Below are positions 18,453-25,863 of a stretch of 64,000 bases of DNA, in pieces; positions within the stretch are counted from its first letter, which is position 1; every line of letters begins with the position of its first letter. A program made the translations under genes and the position numbers. Below the pieces are notes generated by a model, which had not been told where the DNA came from, did no database searches, and saw only the letters and a program-made list of their open reading frames with translations. This stretch comes from DAHUYF01 sp035553515 (GTDB taxonomy: Bacteria; Pseudomonadota; Alphaproteobacteria; ATCC43930; CGMCC-115725), in NCBI GenBank assembly GCA_035553515.1, contig DATNDG010000088.1, positions 1 through 64,000 of the forward strand, in the 5' to 3' direction.

Positions 18453-19458
18453 AATCCATCTCCGGCGTGATGACGTTGCGCGGACGGTTGGTCAGGAGCG
18501 CCGCGCGCATGGTCTCGGCCGCCTTGACGCGCGTGTCGTGCACCGATTCCGGCGAGTAGAAGGCGACGTGCGGCGTCACCACGAGCCTGCCTTCGAGCCA
18601 GGGCTCGCGCGCGCGATAGGCGCGCAGCAGTTCGGGCAGCGGCTCGACCGGCGGTTCGACGGGCACGACATCGAGGCCAGCGCCGGCGAGGTGGCCGTCG
18701 CGCAATACCTCATAGAGCGCATCGATATCGATGATCGGCCCGCGCGCCGTGGTGACCACCACCGCGCCGCGCGGCAGCAGGCGGAGCTGATCCAACCCGA
18801 TCATCCCGCGGGTCTCGCGCGTCAGCGGCGTATGGATGGTGAGCGTATCGGTCTGGCGCAGCAGCTCCTCGAGGCTTTCGACGCGGGCGATGCCGAGCGC
18901 AAGCTCGGCGCCGCGCGGCAGGTAGGGATCGAAGAAGGCGACGCGGAAGCCGAAGGCGCGCGCGCGGAGCGCGGCCGCCGTGCCGATGCGGCCCAGGCCG
19001 AGGATGCCGAGGGTCTGCACCGAGGCGCGGCGCACGAGATCGCCGGGAATGGGCCGCCAGGCCGGCGGCGGGGAGCGGCGCTGCCTATCGTGGTGCTGGA
19101 TGATGCCGCGGCGCAGCGCCAATGCCAGCGCGATCGCGTGGTCGGCGACCTCGGTCGTACCGTAATCGGGCACATTGCAGATGAGGATGTTGCGTGCGGC
19201 GGCCGCCGGCCGGTCGAGCCGATCGTAACCCACGCCCATGCGCACGATGGCCCTGAGCCGGGGAAACCGCGCCATATCCGCGCCGGTGACGGTGAAGCGC
19301 GAGATCATCAGCCCGTCGACTTCGGCGCAATCGGCGGCGGAAAGCTCGGCGATGGAGCCCGCCTCGTGCCGGACGACCCGCACATCGGGGCCGAACACGT
19401 CGCGCTCGAGCGCATCGTCGGACAGCTGTCCTTCGGGGTAAAGTACCGTCACCGTCAT
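18451..19458 (-). CDS. D-isomer-specific 2-hydroxyacid dehydrogenase (C-terminal-binding-protein-like)
   Basis: This 335-residue oxidoreductase has the NAD-binding motif LGLGRIGTAAALRARAFG, and catalytic residues in TARGPIID (Arg), PVEPP (Glu) and TPHVAFYS (His). The His segment and overall pattern match the CtBP-like subgroup of D-2-hydroxyacid dehydrogenases. It would reduce 2-oxoacids or oxidise hydroxyacids in the cytoplasm. It is third in a minus-strand operon behind an HD protein and an FAD monooxygenase, 17 bases after the latter, so the substrate may be an intermediate of that pathway. Confidence 0.88.
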   Translation of the reverse strand: MTVTVLYPEGQLSDDALERDVFGPDVRVVRHEAGSIAELSAADCAEVDGLMISRFTVTGADMARFPRLRAIVRMGVGYDRLDRPAAAARNILICNVPDYGTTEVADHAIALALALRRGIIQHHDRQRRSPPPAWRPIPGDLVRRASVQTLGILGLGRIGTAAALRARAFGFRVAFFDPYLPRGAELALGIARVESLEELLRQTDTLTIHTPLTRETRGMIGLDQLRLLPRGAVVVTTARGPIIDIDALYEVLRDGHLAGAGLDVVPVEPPVEPLPELLRAYRAREPWLEGRLVVTPHVAFYSPESVHDTRVKAAETMRAALLTNRPRNVITPEMD

Positions 19459-19475
19459 GCGTTCGTCCCTTTGCT

Positions 19476-20723
19476 TCAGGCGGCGCTGGCCGCTTCCAAG
19501 AAATGCGGTACGGCGATGGCGCGCAGCATTTCCATCGGGTCCTGCAGCCGCCGCCAGGTCGCCCGATCCTCCGCGGTCTCGAGCTTGACGCCGAGGTGGG
19601 TCCCGAGCTTGCGGCCGTGGCGCATGATGCGCTCGCCCATCGGCTGGCGCTGCGCATCGAAGGCGGCAAGCCCGCGGTCGATCGCGCCCTCATGCGCGCG
19701 GAGCGCGTCGGCGAGCGCCCGCGCATCTTCGCCGGCCTTGGCGACGCCGAAGCCCATATGCGGCCGCGAATTGGCGCCGGCATCGCCGATCAGCACGACG
19801 CGGCCGAAGACCAGCCGCGGCGCGGCGAAATCGTGGATCGGCGTGAAGAAGGGCCGCTCGATGGCAGCGAGCACCTCGAGGAATGAAGCCGGCATGATCG
19901 CCTGCGCGTCGCGCCGCATCCGCTCGACGATCTCCGGGCGGATCAGCGGCGGAGGGATGGAGAAGTCGTGGCGGTGGCCCGAGGCGTCGCGGCACATCTC
20001 GGCGAGCTCGTCCGCGGCGACGACGCGGTACCAGATGAAATTGTAGCGCCGGCGCCCGGGGCTCAGCGCGTTATCGAGCCCGGCGATGGGGTAGCCGATG
20101 ACCTGCTGCCGCTCCGGCAGGAAGAAGGTGAAATAGGGGAAGATCGCGCGGTGCGTCGCCGGAGAAAGTGCCGCCTCGGGCGGCGCGCCGCGCCAGATCA
20201 CATAGCCCGCATATTCCGGCTGCACCTCGGGCGCCACCAGCGCGCGCACGCTCGAGCGGAACCCGTCGGCGCCGACCAGCAGATTGGCGCGCTCGCTTTC
20301 GCCATCGGCGAAATGCACGGTCACCGCAGCGCCATCCTGGTCGAAGCCGGTGAACTGGCGGCCAAGATGGTAGTGCGCATCGGGCAGCAAGCCGCGCAGC
20401 AGGCGCTGCAGCCGGTCCCAGGAAGTGAGGATCTGCGGCAGCCGGCTTTCGCCGATGACGCGGCCGGTTCGGTCGATCAGGATGCGCTTTTCCACCGCGA
20501 CGCCGAGATCGCGCGTGCCCGCGCCGCTCAGCTCCAGGACTTCGAGCAGCTCGGGATGGGTGGTGATACCGGCGCCGCGCCCGACCAGCTCCACCGGCGA
20601 GCGTTCGTAGACATCGACCTGCCAGCCGATGCGCCGCAGCAGCGCGGCGGTGAAGAGCCCCGACATCGAGCCGCCGATGATGACCGCGCGCCGGCCGATG
20701 TGCGCGGACTCCGCTCCGCTCAT
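19476..20723 (-). CDS. FAD-dependent aromatic monooxygenase (dihydroxypyridine hydroxylase-like)
   Basis: This 415-residue flavoprotein has GGSMSGLFTAALLRRIGWQV (dinucleotide motif), GADGFRSSVR (DG motif) and GRVVLIGDAGANSRPHMGFG (GD motif) of PHBH-type hydroxylases. The GGS start and the tail DAG...RPHMGFG resemble 2,6-dihydroxypyridine 3-hydroxylase relatives. These insert one oxygen into an activated ring using NAD(P)H and O2. I chose the ATG at 20723 because GAGGCGGC precedes it; the longer frame to 20771 overlaps the HD gene. The operon context suggests heterocycle or aromatic catabolism, substrate unknown. Confidence 0.85.
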   Translation of the reverse strand: MSGAESAHIGRRAVIIGGSMSGLFTAALLRRIGWQVDVYERSPVELVGRGAGITTHPELLEVLELSGAGTRDLGVAVEKRILIDRTGRVIGESRLPQILTSWDRLQRLLRGLLPDAHYHLGRQFTGFDQDGAAVTVHFADGESERANLLVGADGFRSSVRALVAPEVQPEYAGYVIWRGAPPEAALSPATHRAIFPYFTFFLPERQQVIGYPIAGLDNALSPGRRRYNFIWYRVVAADELAEMCRDASGHRHDFSIPPPLIRPEIVERMRRDAQAIMPASFLEVLAAIERPFFTPIHDFAAPRLVFGRVVLIGDAGANSRPHMGFGVAKAGEDARALADALRAHEGAIDRGLAAFDAQRQPMGERIMRHGRKLGTHLGVKLETAEDRATWRRLQDPMEMLRAIAVPHFLEAASAA

Positions 20724-20734
20724 GCCGCCTCGCC

Positions 20735-21487
20735 TCAGAGGAAATTGTTCGGCCAGATGACGCTGCGCCACATATGCGCCACCGGTGAGCCATCGAAGCC
20801 CAGCCCTTCCTCGGGCTGGCGGAAATGGCGGCCGACGATGTCGGTGAAGCTGTCGAGCTCGACCATCGCGTTGGGATCGAAGGCATAGACGTCGTAGATG
20901 GTGATGAGCCGCGCCGACATGTACCAGCGATGCGCACGCGCCTCGCGATGCGCCGCCTGGATATAGGGCGGCGGCACGTAATCCGGACCGAAATAGCGCA
21001 GATAGGCCGCGGGATAAACATAGCCCGCGGATTCATCGGCAAAGAAGCGGAGCGCCTGGTGATAGCGCACCGCCCACGCCACCTCCTCGTCGACATAGGG
21101 ACCGATGAGCTGCGCGCCCCAATAGCCGTGGTCGCTGCCGACCAGAGCGACATTGGCGATGTCGTGCACCAGGCAGCCCAGCACCAGCTTCTCGGCGATG
21201 CCGGCTCTGAGCGCGAGACTCGCGCTTTGGAGCATATGATTGACGCCGCGGCGATGGAAGCGGTGGCGGAAGAAGTCGAGCAGCGTCGGCTTTTCCGGCA
21301 TGCGCGGCAGCGCTGGATTGTCGCCCATCATGAAGACGCAATCGGGCCCCAGCTCGTCGAAGAGTTCGGCCCGCTTGGCATAGGCGGGGGTGCCCAGGGT
21401 GCCGATCGCCGGCGGATAGATGAGGCGCCGCCGCTTGCCCTGCGTGTGGGTCTCCTCGACGATCTTCGCTGCGGCTTCGTCGGGCAT
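20735..21487 (-). CDS. HD domain-containing protein
   Basis: This 250-residue soluble protein carries an HD motif at His108-Asp109 (LVHDIANV), with His84 upstream and His120 and His143 downstream as possible further metal ligands. HD proteins are metal-dependent hydrolases, usually phosphohydrolases, though some cleave other bonds. GGGAGGATGCG precedes the ATG at 21487. It is the first gene of the operon with the FAD monooxygenase (11-base gap) and the dehydrogenase. The promoter region is shared divergently with modA, so the ModE box at 21572-21595 could affect it too. Confidence 0.75.
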   Translation of the reverse strand: MPDEAAAKIVEETHTQGKRRRLIYPPAIGTLGTPAYAKRAELFDELGPDCVFMMGDNPALPRMPEKPTLLDFFRHRFHRRGVNHMLQSASLALRAGIAEKLVLGCLVHDIANVALVGSDHGYWGAQLIGPYVDEEVAWAVRYHQALRFFADESAGYVYPAAYLRYFGPDYVPPPYIQAAHREARAHRWYMSARLITIYDVYAFDPNAMVELDSFTDIVGRHFRQPEEGLGFDGSPVAHMWRSVIWPNNFL

Positions 21488-21571
21488 CGCATCCTCCCTG
21501 TTGCCGCCATGATCGACGAGCGGTGCCGGCCTGTCCAGCCGGCCACGGGCTGGCGCATCGGGCGGGGCCTG

Positions 21572-21595
21572 CGCTATATTCCATGGAATATAACG
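21572..21595. promoter_or_regulatory. ModE-type operator CGCTATAT-N8-ATATAACG
   Basis: Two arms CGCTATAT and ATATAACG, spaced by eight bases (TCCATGGA), give a 24-base site whose central 18 bases are a perfect palindrome. The arm sequence and 8-8-8 geometry match the known ModE operator upstream of E. coli modA. It ends 16 bases before the modA start at 21612 and overlaps the probable -10 region, consistent with repression when molybdate is present. Confidence 0.8.
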
Positions 21596-21611
21596 CTGAA
21601 GAGGAGCAAGC

Positions 21612-22373
21612 ATGATGAGACGGTTCCTATGCGCGCTTGCCGCGCTGATGCTGCTGCTGGCGGCCCGCCCGGCCTCGGCGGAAGTCCTAGTCTTCGCCGC
21701 GGCGAGCCTCAAGAACGCGCTCGACGATGCGGCCGCCGCCTATGAGCACCAGGGCGGCGAGCATGTCGCCGTCTCCTATGCCGCGAGCTCGGCGCTCGCC
21801 CGCCAACTCGACAATGCCGCGCCCGCCGACATCTTCATCTCCGCCGATCTCGCCTGGATGGACTATGCCCAGCAGCATCATCTGATCCGGCCCGAGACGC
21901 GCAAGAACCTGCTCGGCAACCGGCTGGTGCTGATCGCACCGACGGGAAGCAAGATCGCCGTCGAGATAAAGCCCGGCTTCCCGCTCGCCCGCCTGCTCGG
22001 GGATCACCGCCTGGCGGTGGCCGATCCCGATGCGGTGCCGGCCGGCAAATACGCAAAGGCCGCGCTCGAGAAGCTCGGCGTCTGGGACCAGGTCGCGGGC
22101 AAACTGGCGCGCGCCGAGAATGTGCGCGCCGCGCTCTTCCTGGTGGCGCGCGTGGAGGCGCCGCTCGGCATCGTCTACGCCACCGACGCCGCCGCCGAGC
22201 CGGCGGTGCGCATCGTCGCCCCCTTCCCGTCCGGGAGCGTGCCGCCGATCATCTATCCGATCGCGCTCACCGCGACGAGCAGGAATCCGGGCGCGGCGAA
22301 ATTTCTCGCCTTTCTCGAATCGCCCGTGGCCAAGCCCTTCTTCATGAAGCAGGGATTCAGCGTACTGCCCTGA
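21612..22373 (+). CDS. modA: Molybdate ABC transporter substrate-binding protein
   Basis: This 253-residue periplasmic protein has a signal peptide (FLCALAALMLLLAARPASA) and the ModA opening VLVFAAASLKNALDDAA. Later motifs are SYAASSALARQLDNAAPADIF and, near the C-terminus, NPGAAKFLAFLESP. It binds molybdate or tungstate for import. AAGAGGAGC precedes the ATG at 21612. A ModE box lies directly upstream. modB and modC are not found here: the next gene is the convergent short modE-like gene. The permease must be elsewhere. Confidence 0.92.
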   Translation: MMRRFLCALAALMLLLAARPASAEVLVFAAASLKNALDDAAAAYEHQGGEHVAVSYAASSALARQLDNAAPADIFISADLAWMDYAQQHHLIRPETRKNLLGNRLVLIAPTGSKIAVEIKPGFPLARLLGDHRLAVADPDAVPAGKYAKAALEKLGVWDQVAGKLARAENVRAALFLVARVEAPLGIVYATDAAAEPAVRIVAPFPSGSVPPIIYPIALTATSRNPGAAKFLAFLESPVAKPFFMKQGFSVLP

Positions 22374-22397
22374 GCCAGGCGGCACCGGCCGAGCACG

Positions 22398-22775
22398 TCA
22401 CTCCATCTCGCTTCCGCCTTTGCCGGGCGGCGGCCGGCGGCGCGCCAGCGCTGCCTCGAGCGCACGCAGATGCGGGCGCACCGCCGCCTGCGCCTCGTCC
22501 TCGAGCGCGCGATAGCGGCGCACCACCTCGCGGCCGAAGGGCGTGAGCGCGGCGCCGCCGCCGGATTTCCCGCCGAGCTTCGTCGTCACCAGGGGCTTTC
22601 GGAAGAGCCGATTGAGCGAGTCGATGAGCAGCCAGGCGCGGCGGTACGACATCTCCAGGGCGCGCCCCGCCGCGGAGATTGAGCCGGTCTCGCCGACCAG
22701 CTCCAGGAGCCGGATCTTGCCCGGCCCGATTGCGCCCAACGGCGCAAGATCGATGCGGATGGTGAGCCGCGCCAT
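22398..22775 (-). CDS. ModE-like HTH regulator lacking molybdate-binding domains
   Basis: This 125-residue protein corresponds to the N-terminal winged-helix of ModE: GPGKIRLLELVGETGSISAA followed by MSYRRAWLLIDSLNRLF and GGKSGGGAALTPFG. Full ModE (about 260 residues) also has two C-terminal molbindin domains that sense molybdate; these are absent. Such single-domain forms occur in alphaproteobacteria. It is convergent with modA and is the obvious candidate to bind the site at 21572-21595. How it senses molybdate is unclear. Confidence 0.85.
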   Translation of the reverse strand: MARLTIRIDLAPLGAIGPGKIRLLELVGETGSISAAGRALEMSYRRAWLLIDSLNRLFRKPLVTTKLGGKSGGGAALTPFGREVVRRYRALEDEAQAAVRPHLRALEAALARRRPPPGKGGSEME

Positions 22776-22814
22776 CGGCCGAGCTTAGCCCGGATTTCTC
22801 ACACGGCCATGTGG

Positions 22815-22867
22815 GGTAAAAACGAACTGCCCGGCGCCGCTGCTCGAAAGCGTCGGCGCCGGGCAGT
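22815..22867 (-). terminator. Terminator of the Lys/Arg-rich protein gene
   Basis: On the minus strand ACTGCCCGGCGCCG (22854-22867) pairs perfectly with CGGCGCCGGGCAGT (22826-22839) around a 14-base loop, followed by TCGTTTTTACCCC. It lies about 20 bases after the stop of the small basic gene. Confidence 0.85.
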
Positions 22868-22888
22868 CCGCAACTTGCGCTGTCGCGC

Positions 22889-23071
22889 TTACCGCCGCTT
22901 GGCGGAGCGGCGGCGCGCCACGCGGCGCTTCGCCGTGCCGCGACGGGCGTGGCTCTTCTTCGCGCGCTTGACGCGGCGGGTCGACTTCTTCACCGCGGCG
23001 GACGAGCGCGCGGCCTTCGACTTGATGCGACGGTGCGACTTGCGCGCCGTCTTGTGCTTCTTTCTACGCAT
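22889..23071 (-). CDS. 60-residue Lys/Arg-rich protein (histone-like)
   Basis: The ATG at 23071 opens MRRKKHKTARKSHRRIKSK and continues to RRRSAKRR. Around half of the 60 residues are Lys or Arg, with Ala and Ser as the main others and no acidic residue. Composition resembles the histone H1-like C-terminal tails and other bacterial nucleoid proteins; a ribosomal-protein-like basic peptide is the alternative. GGGAG lies about 9 bases upstream. It has its own strong terminator (22815-22867) and is divergent from an HU-family gene at 23483. The frame runs on to 23197, but that upstream part lacks the basic composition. Confidence 0.75.
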   Translation of the reverse strand: MRRKKHKTARKSHRRIKSKAARSSAAVKKSTRRVKRAKKSHARRGTAKRRVARRRSAKRR

Positions 23072-23482
23072 CGAAAACACTCCCAGCGATTGCGAACGTC
23101 CGACAGAGTGTGGTGAAGAAGTTAATAATTCCTTTTTGAACCAAGTGCTTTTCAAGTCGATCCCGCAGTCACTTCCGAGTCGAAGCTGTCTCCGCATGGC
23201 TAATATGTGGTAATCGCCGAGACGAGAACGGCGGTTACTTCGGCATCATCGCACGAGTACGGAGAGCAAGGCGGACAGCCGCGCGCGGCGTCCCGCGCAC
23301 GCGCCGTGTACACTCGAAAACACCCATGAAACGGGCGTTTCTGAGGCTTCGCGAGTCGGCGCCACGCGATGAAGAAATGCGCTCGCCGCGGCATGCAAAC
23401 ACTTGCTTTACGCGCTTCTCCGTGATTCTGTAGCCGCTGTGAAGCCGTTGTTACCTTCGCACAGAGAGGGAGTTCGATAGCT
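23072..23482. other. Divergent promoter region of the two DNA-binding-type genes
   Basis: These 411 bases separate the Lys/Arg-rich gene (-) from the HU-family gene (+). The part near 23115-23160 is AT-rich (GTTAATAATTCCTTTTTG). TTGCTT-N17-TTCTGT at about 23404-23432 is a possible weak promoter for the HU gene. I see no convincing additional gene; short frames here lack a good ribosome site. Confidence 0.4.
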
Positions 23483-23788
23483 ATGGCAGCAAAGAAGAAG
23501 GCGGGTGGCTCGTCGACGGTGACCTTGAAGCACCTGGCCGCTGCGGTCGCCGACGAGCACGAGATGCCGAAGAAGCACAGCGAGGCCGTGCTCGGCAGCA
23601 TGGTCGATCTCGTCGTGAAGCACTTGAAGAAGGGTGACCGCATCCGCATTGGCGGGCTCGGCATCCTGGTGGTGCGCAAGCGCGCCGCCCGCATGGGCCG
23701 CAATCCCGCGACCGGCGAGCCGATCAAGATCAAGGCGAGCAAGAAGGTGGCGTTCCGCGCCGCCAAGGAACTCAAGGAATCGATCTGA
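23483..23788 (+). CDS. HU/IHF family DNA-binding protein
   Basis: This 101-residue protein ends with the HU DNA-binding arm region GRNPATGEPIKIKASKKVAF followed by RAAKELKESI. The first half (TLKHLAAAVADEHEMPKKHS) corresponds to the alpha-helical dimerisation body. A short extra Lys-rich start (MAAKKKAGGSS) precedes it. HU proteins bend and compact DNA. It is followed by a strong terminator. The neighbouring divergent basic protein suggests a nucleoid-related pair. Confidence 0.93.
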   Translation: MAAKKKAGGSSTVTLKHLAAAVADEHEMPKKHSEAVLGSMVDLVVKHLKKGDRIRIGGLGILVVRKRAARMGRNPATGEPIKIKASKKVAFRAAKELKESI

Positions 23789-23886
23789 GCCTCCCGCGAG
23801 GGCTGAGCATCGGCGCACCGCCGGGCCACGGCCGGCTGCGTTAGAGGCGCATCGTTCCAACGAGCGCCAATCCGATCTGATCCGAA

Positions 23887-23928
23887 CCCCGCCCGCCGCG
23901 ACCCCGGTCGCGGCGGGCGGGGCATTTT
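23887..23928 (+). terminator. Rho-independent terminator after the HU-family gene
   Basis: CCCCGCCCGCCGCGACC (23887-23903) pairs with GGTCGCGGCGGGCGGGG (23906-23922) and is followed by CATTTTTG. It is about 100 bases after the HU stop and 93 bases before the next start. Confidence 0.88.
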
Positions 23929-24020
23929 TGCGGCCGGCGCGGCGTGGCCGCGCCGCTCACTGGCGGCCCCGCAGCGGCCGCGATAGCATCGCTCCAAACC
24001 GCCGAGGGGAGGAGACGCCG

Positions 24021-25697
24021 ATGCCGGTCACGTCGGGAAAACGCGCCTTTCTCGAACTGCTCAAGCAGGAAGGCGTCGACATCATCTTCGGCAATCCCGG
24101 AACCACCGAGCTGCCGCTGATGGACGCGCTCGCGGTCGAGCCGGGGCTGCGTTACGTGCTGGCGCTGCAGGAGGCGGCGGTGATGGCCATGGCCGACGGC
24201 TACGCCCAGGCCTCGGGCCGGCTTGCCGTCGCCAATGTGCATGTGGCGCCGGGCCTCGGCAATGCGCTCGGCATGCTCTACGACGCGCAGAAGGCGCAGG
24301 CGCCGATCCTGCTCACCGCCGGGCAGCACGATCAGAGCTTCAATTTCTCCGAGCCGATCCTCTGGGCCGATCTGCCGACCATCGCCCGCCCCTTCGTCAA
24401 ATGGTCGGCCGAGGTGCGGCGCATCGAGGATCTGCCGCGCGCCGTCCATCGGGCCGCCAAGACGGCGCTGGCACCGCCCACCGGGCCGGTGTTCCTGTCG
24501 CTGCCGGCCGATGTGCTCAATGCCGAGGCGGAGCTCGATCTCGGGGCGCCGACACGCATCGCTGCCGGGCTGCGCGGCGACCGCGGCGCAATCGAAGCGG
24601 CGGCGGCGCTGCTGGCCAAGGCGGAGCGGCCGCTGATCATCGCCGGCGACGTGGTGGCGCAGCGCCGCGCCCATGCCGAGCTGGTGGCGCTGGCGGAGCT
24701 GCTGGGCGCGCCGGTCTATGCCGAGGGCATCGCCAACACCGCCTCCTTCCCGAGCTCGCACCCGTTGTTCCGCGGCGCGATGGTGCGGCTCGCGCCGGCG
24801 ATCCGCGCCATCCTGCAGCAGCATGATGCGCTGCTCTCGGTGGGCGGCGACCTTTTCACCCTGTCGCTGCCCTCCGAAGTCGATCCGATGCCGCCGGGGC
24901 TCGCCATCATTCACCTCGACGTCGATCCCTGGGAGATCGGCAAGAACTACGCGGCCAAGACGGCCATCCTCGGCGATCCCAAGGCGAGCCTGCCCGAGCT
25001 CACCCAGCTGCTCGCCGAGCGCCTGGGTGGCGAAGGCCGCGCACGGGCGCAGAACCGGCGCCAGGCGGTGCAGAAGACGATCGCCGCCGAGCGCGAGGCG
25101 CTGGTGGCCAAGGCGCGCGCCGAAGCCGCCAAATCGCCGATCCGACCGCTGGCGCTGCTCGAGGCCCTGGGCGCGGTCCTACCGCGCGACGCCGTGGTGA
25201 TCGAGGAATCGATCTCCTCTTCGCCCGGACTGCGCCAGCTCGTGCGCAGCGACGATCCGCAAAGCTTCTTCGGCTTGCGCGGCGGCGGCATCGGCTGGGG
25301 CTTGCCGGCGGCGATCGGGGCGAAGCTCGCGCTCCCGGATCGGCCGGTGGTGGCGCTCATCGGCGACGGCAGCGCCATGTACACCTGCCAGGCGCTGTGG
25401 AGTGCGGCGCATGACAAGGTCGGCGTCGTCTTCGTCATCCTCAACAACCGCTCCTATCGCATCCTGAAGCAGCGCACCAACGCGATGAAGGGCTTCGCCG
25501 CGCAGACTGACCGCTATGTCGGCATGGATCTGACCGATCCGCCGGTCGACTACGTCGGACTTGCACGCTCGCTGGGCGTCAAGGGAGCACGTACCGCGGC
25601 ACTCGGCGAAGCGGTCGATCTGGTGCGCCAGGCGCTCGCGGAATCGGGGCCGTCCCTCATCGAAGTGGAGCTCGACCGCACCTACACGCCGATGTAG
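24021..25697 (+). CDS. ThDP-dependent enzyme, benzoylformate decarboxylase-like
   Basis: This 558-residue protein has the three ThDP-enzyme domains. The PYR domain contains FGNPGTTELPLMDALAV and the cofactor-activating Glu in LALQEAAVMAMADGYA. The PP domain has the cofactor motif GDGSAMYTCQALWSA ending in VILNN. It most resembles benzoylformate decarboxylase and related acetolactate-synthase-like enzymes, which decarboxylate 2-oxoacids to aldehydes. GGGGAGGAG precedes the ATG at 24021; sequence upstream in frame belongs to the HU region. It lies upstream of a PQQ dehydrogenase in the same direction, so aldehyde/alcohol metabolism is plausible. Confidence 0.87.
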   Translation: MPVTSGKRAFLELLKQEGVDIIFGNPGTTELPLMDALAVEPGLRYVLALQEAAVMAMADGYAQASGRLAVANVHVAPGLGNALGMLYDAQKAQAPILLTAGQHDQSFNFSEPILWADLPTIARPFVKWSAEVRRIEDLPRAVHRAAKTALAPPTGPVFLSLPADVLNAEAELDLGAPTRIAAGLRGDRGAIEAAAALLAKAERPLIIAGDVVAQRRAHAELVALAELLGAPVYAEGIANTASFPSSHPLFRGAMVRLAPAIRAILQQHDALLSVGGDLFTLSLPSEVDPMPPGLAIIHLDVDPWEIGKNYAAKTAILGDPKASLPELTQLLAERLGGEGRARAQNRRQAVQKTIAAEREALVAKARAEAAKSPIRPLALLEALGAVLPRDAVVIEESISSSPGLRQLVRSDDPQSFFGLRGGGIGWGLPAAIGAKLALPDRPVVALIGDGSAMYTCQALWSAAHDKVGVVFVILNNRSYRILKQRTNAMKGFAAQTDRYVGMDLTDPPVDYVGLARSLGVKGARTAALGEAVDLVRQALAESGPSLIEVELDRTYTPM

Positions 25698-25863
25698 TCG
25701 GCGCGTCGCCCGCCCCTCGCTCCAAGGAAGTAGGTGACCAGCCCCAGGATTTTAACTAGTCTATTTTCCATAGAACCAAATTCCTGCCTCGACCCGGGGT
25801 CAAGGAAGGCGCGTGGCAGAGGGCCTCGCTGGGCTCTCTGCCGCCATAACAAGGAGGGAGAAG

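Noticed and set aside
23634..24020. Possible N-terminal extension of the ThDP enzyme through the HU gene
   Set aside because: The upstream part is an out-of-frame reading of the HU gene and a terminator lies between. The ATG at 24021 has a strong ribosome site.
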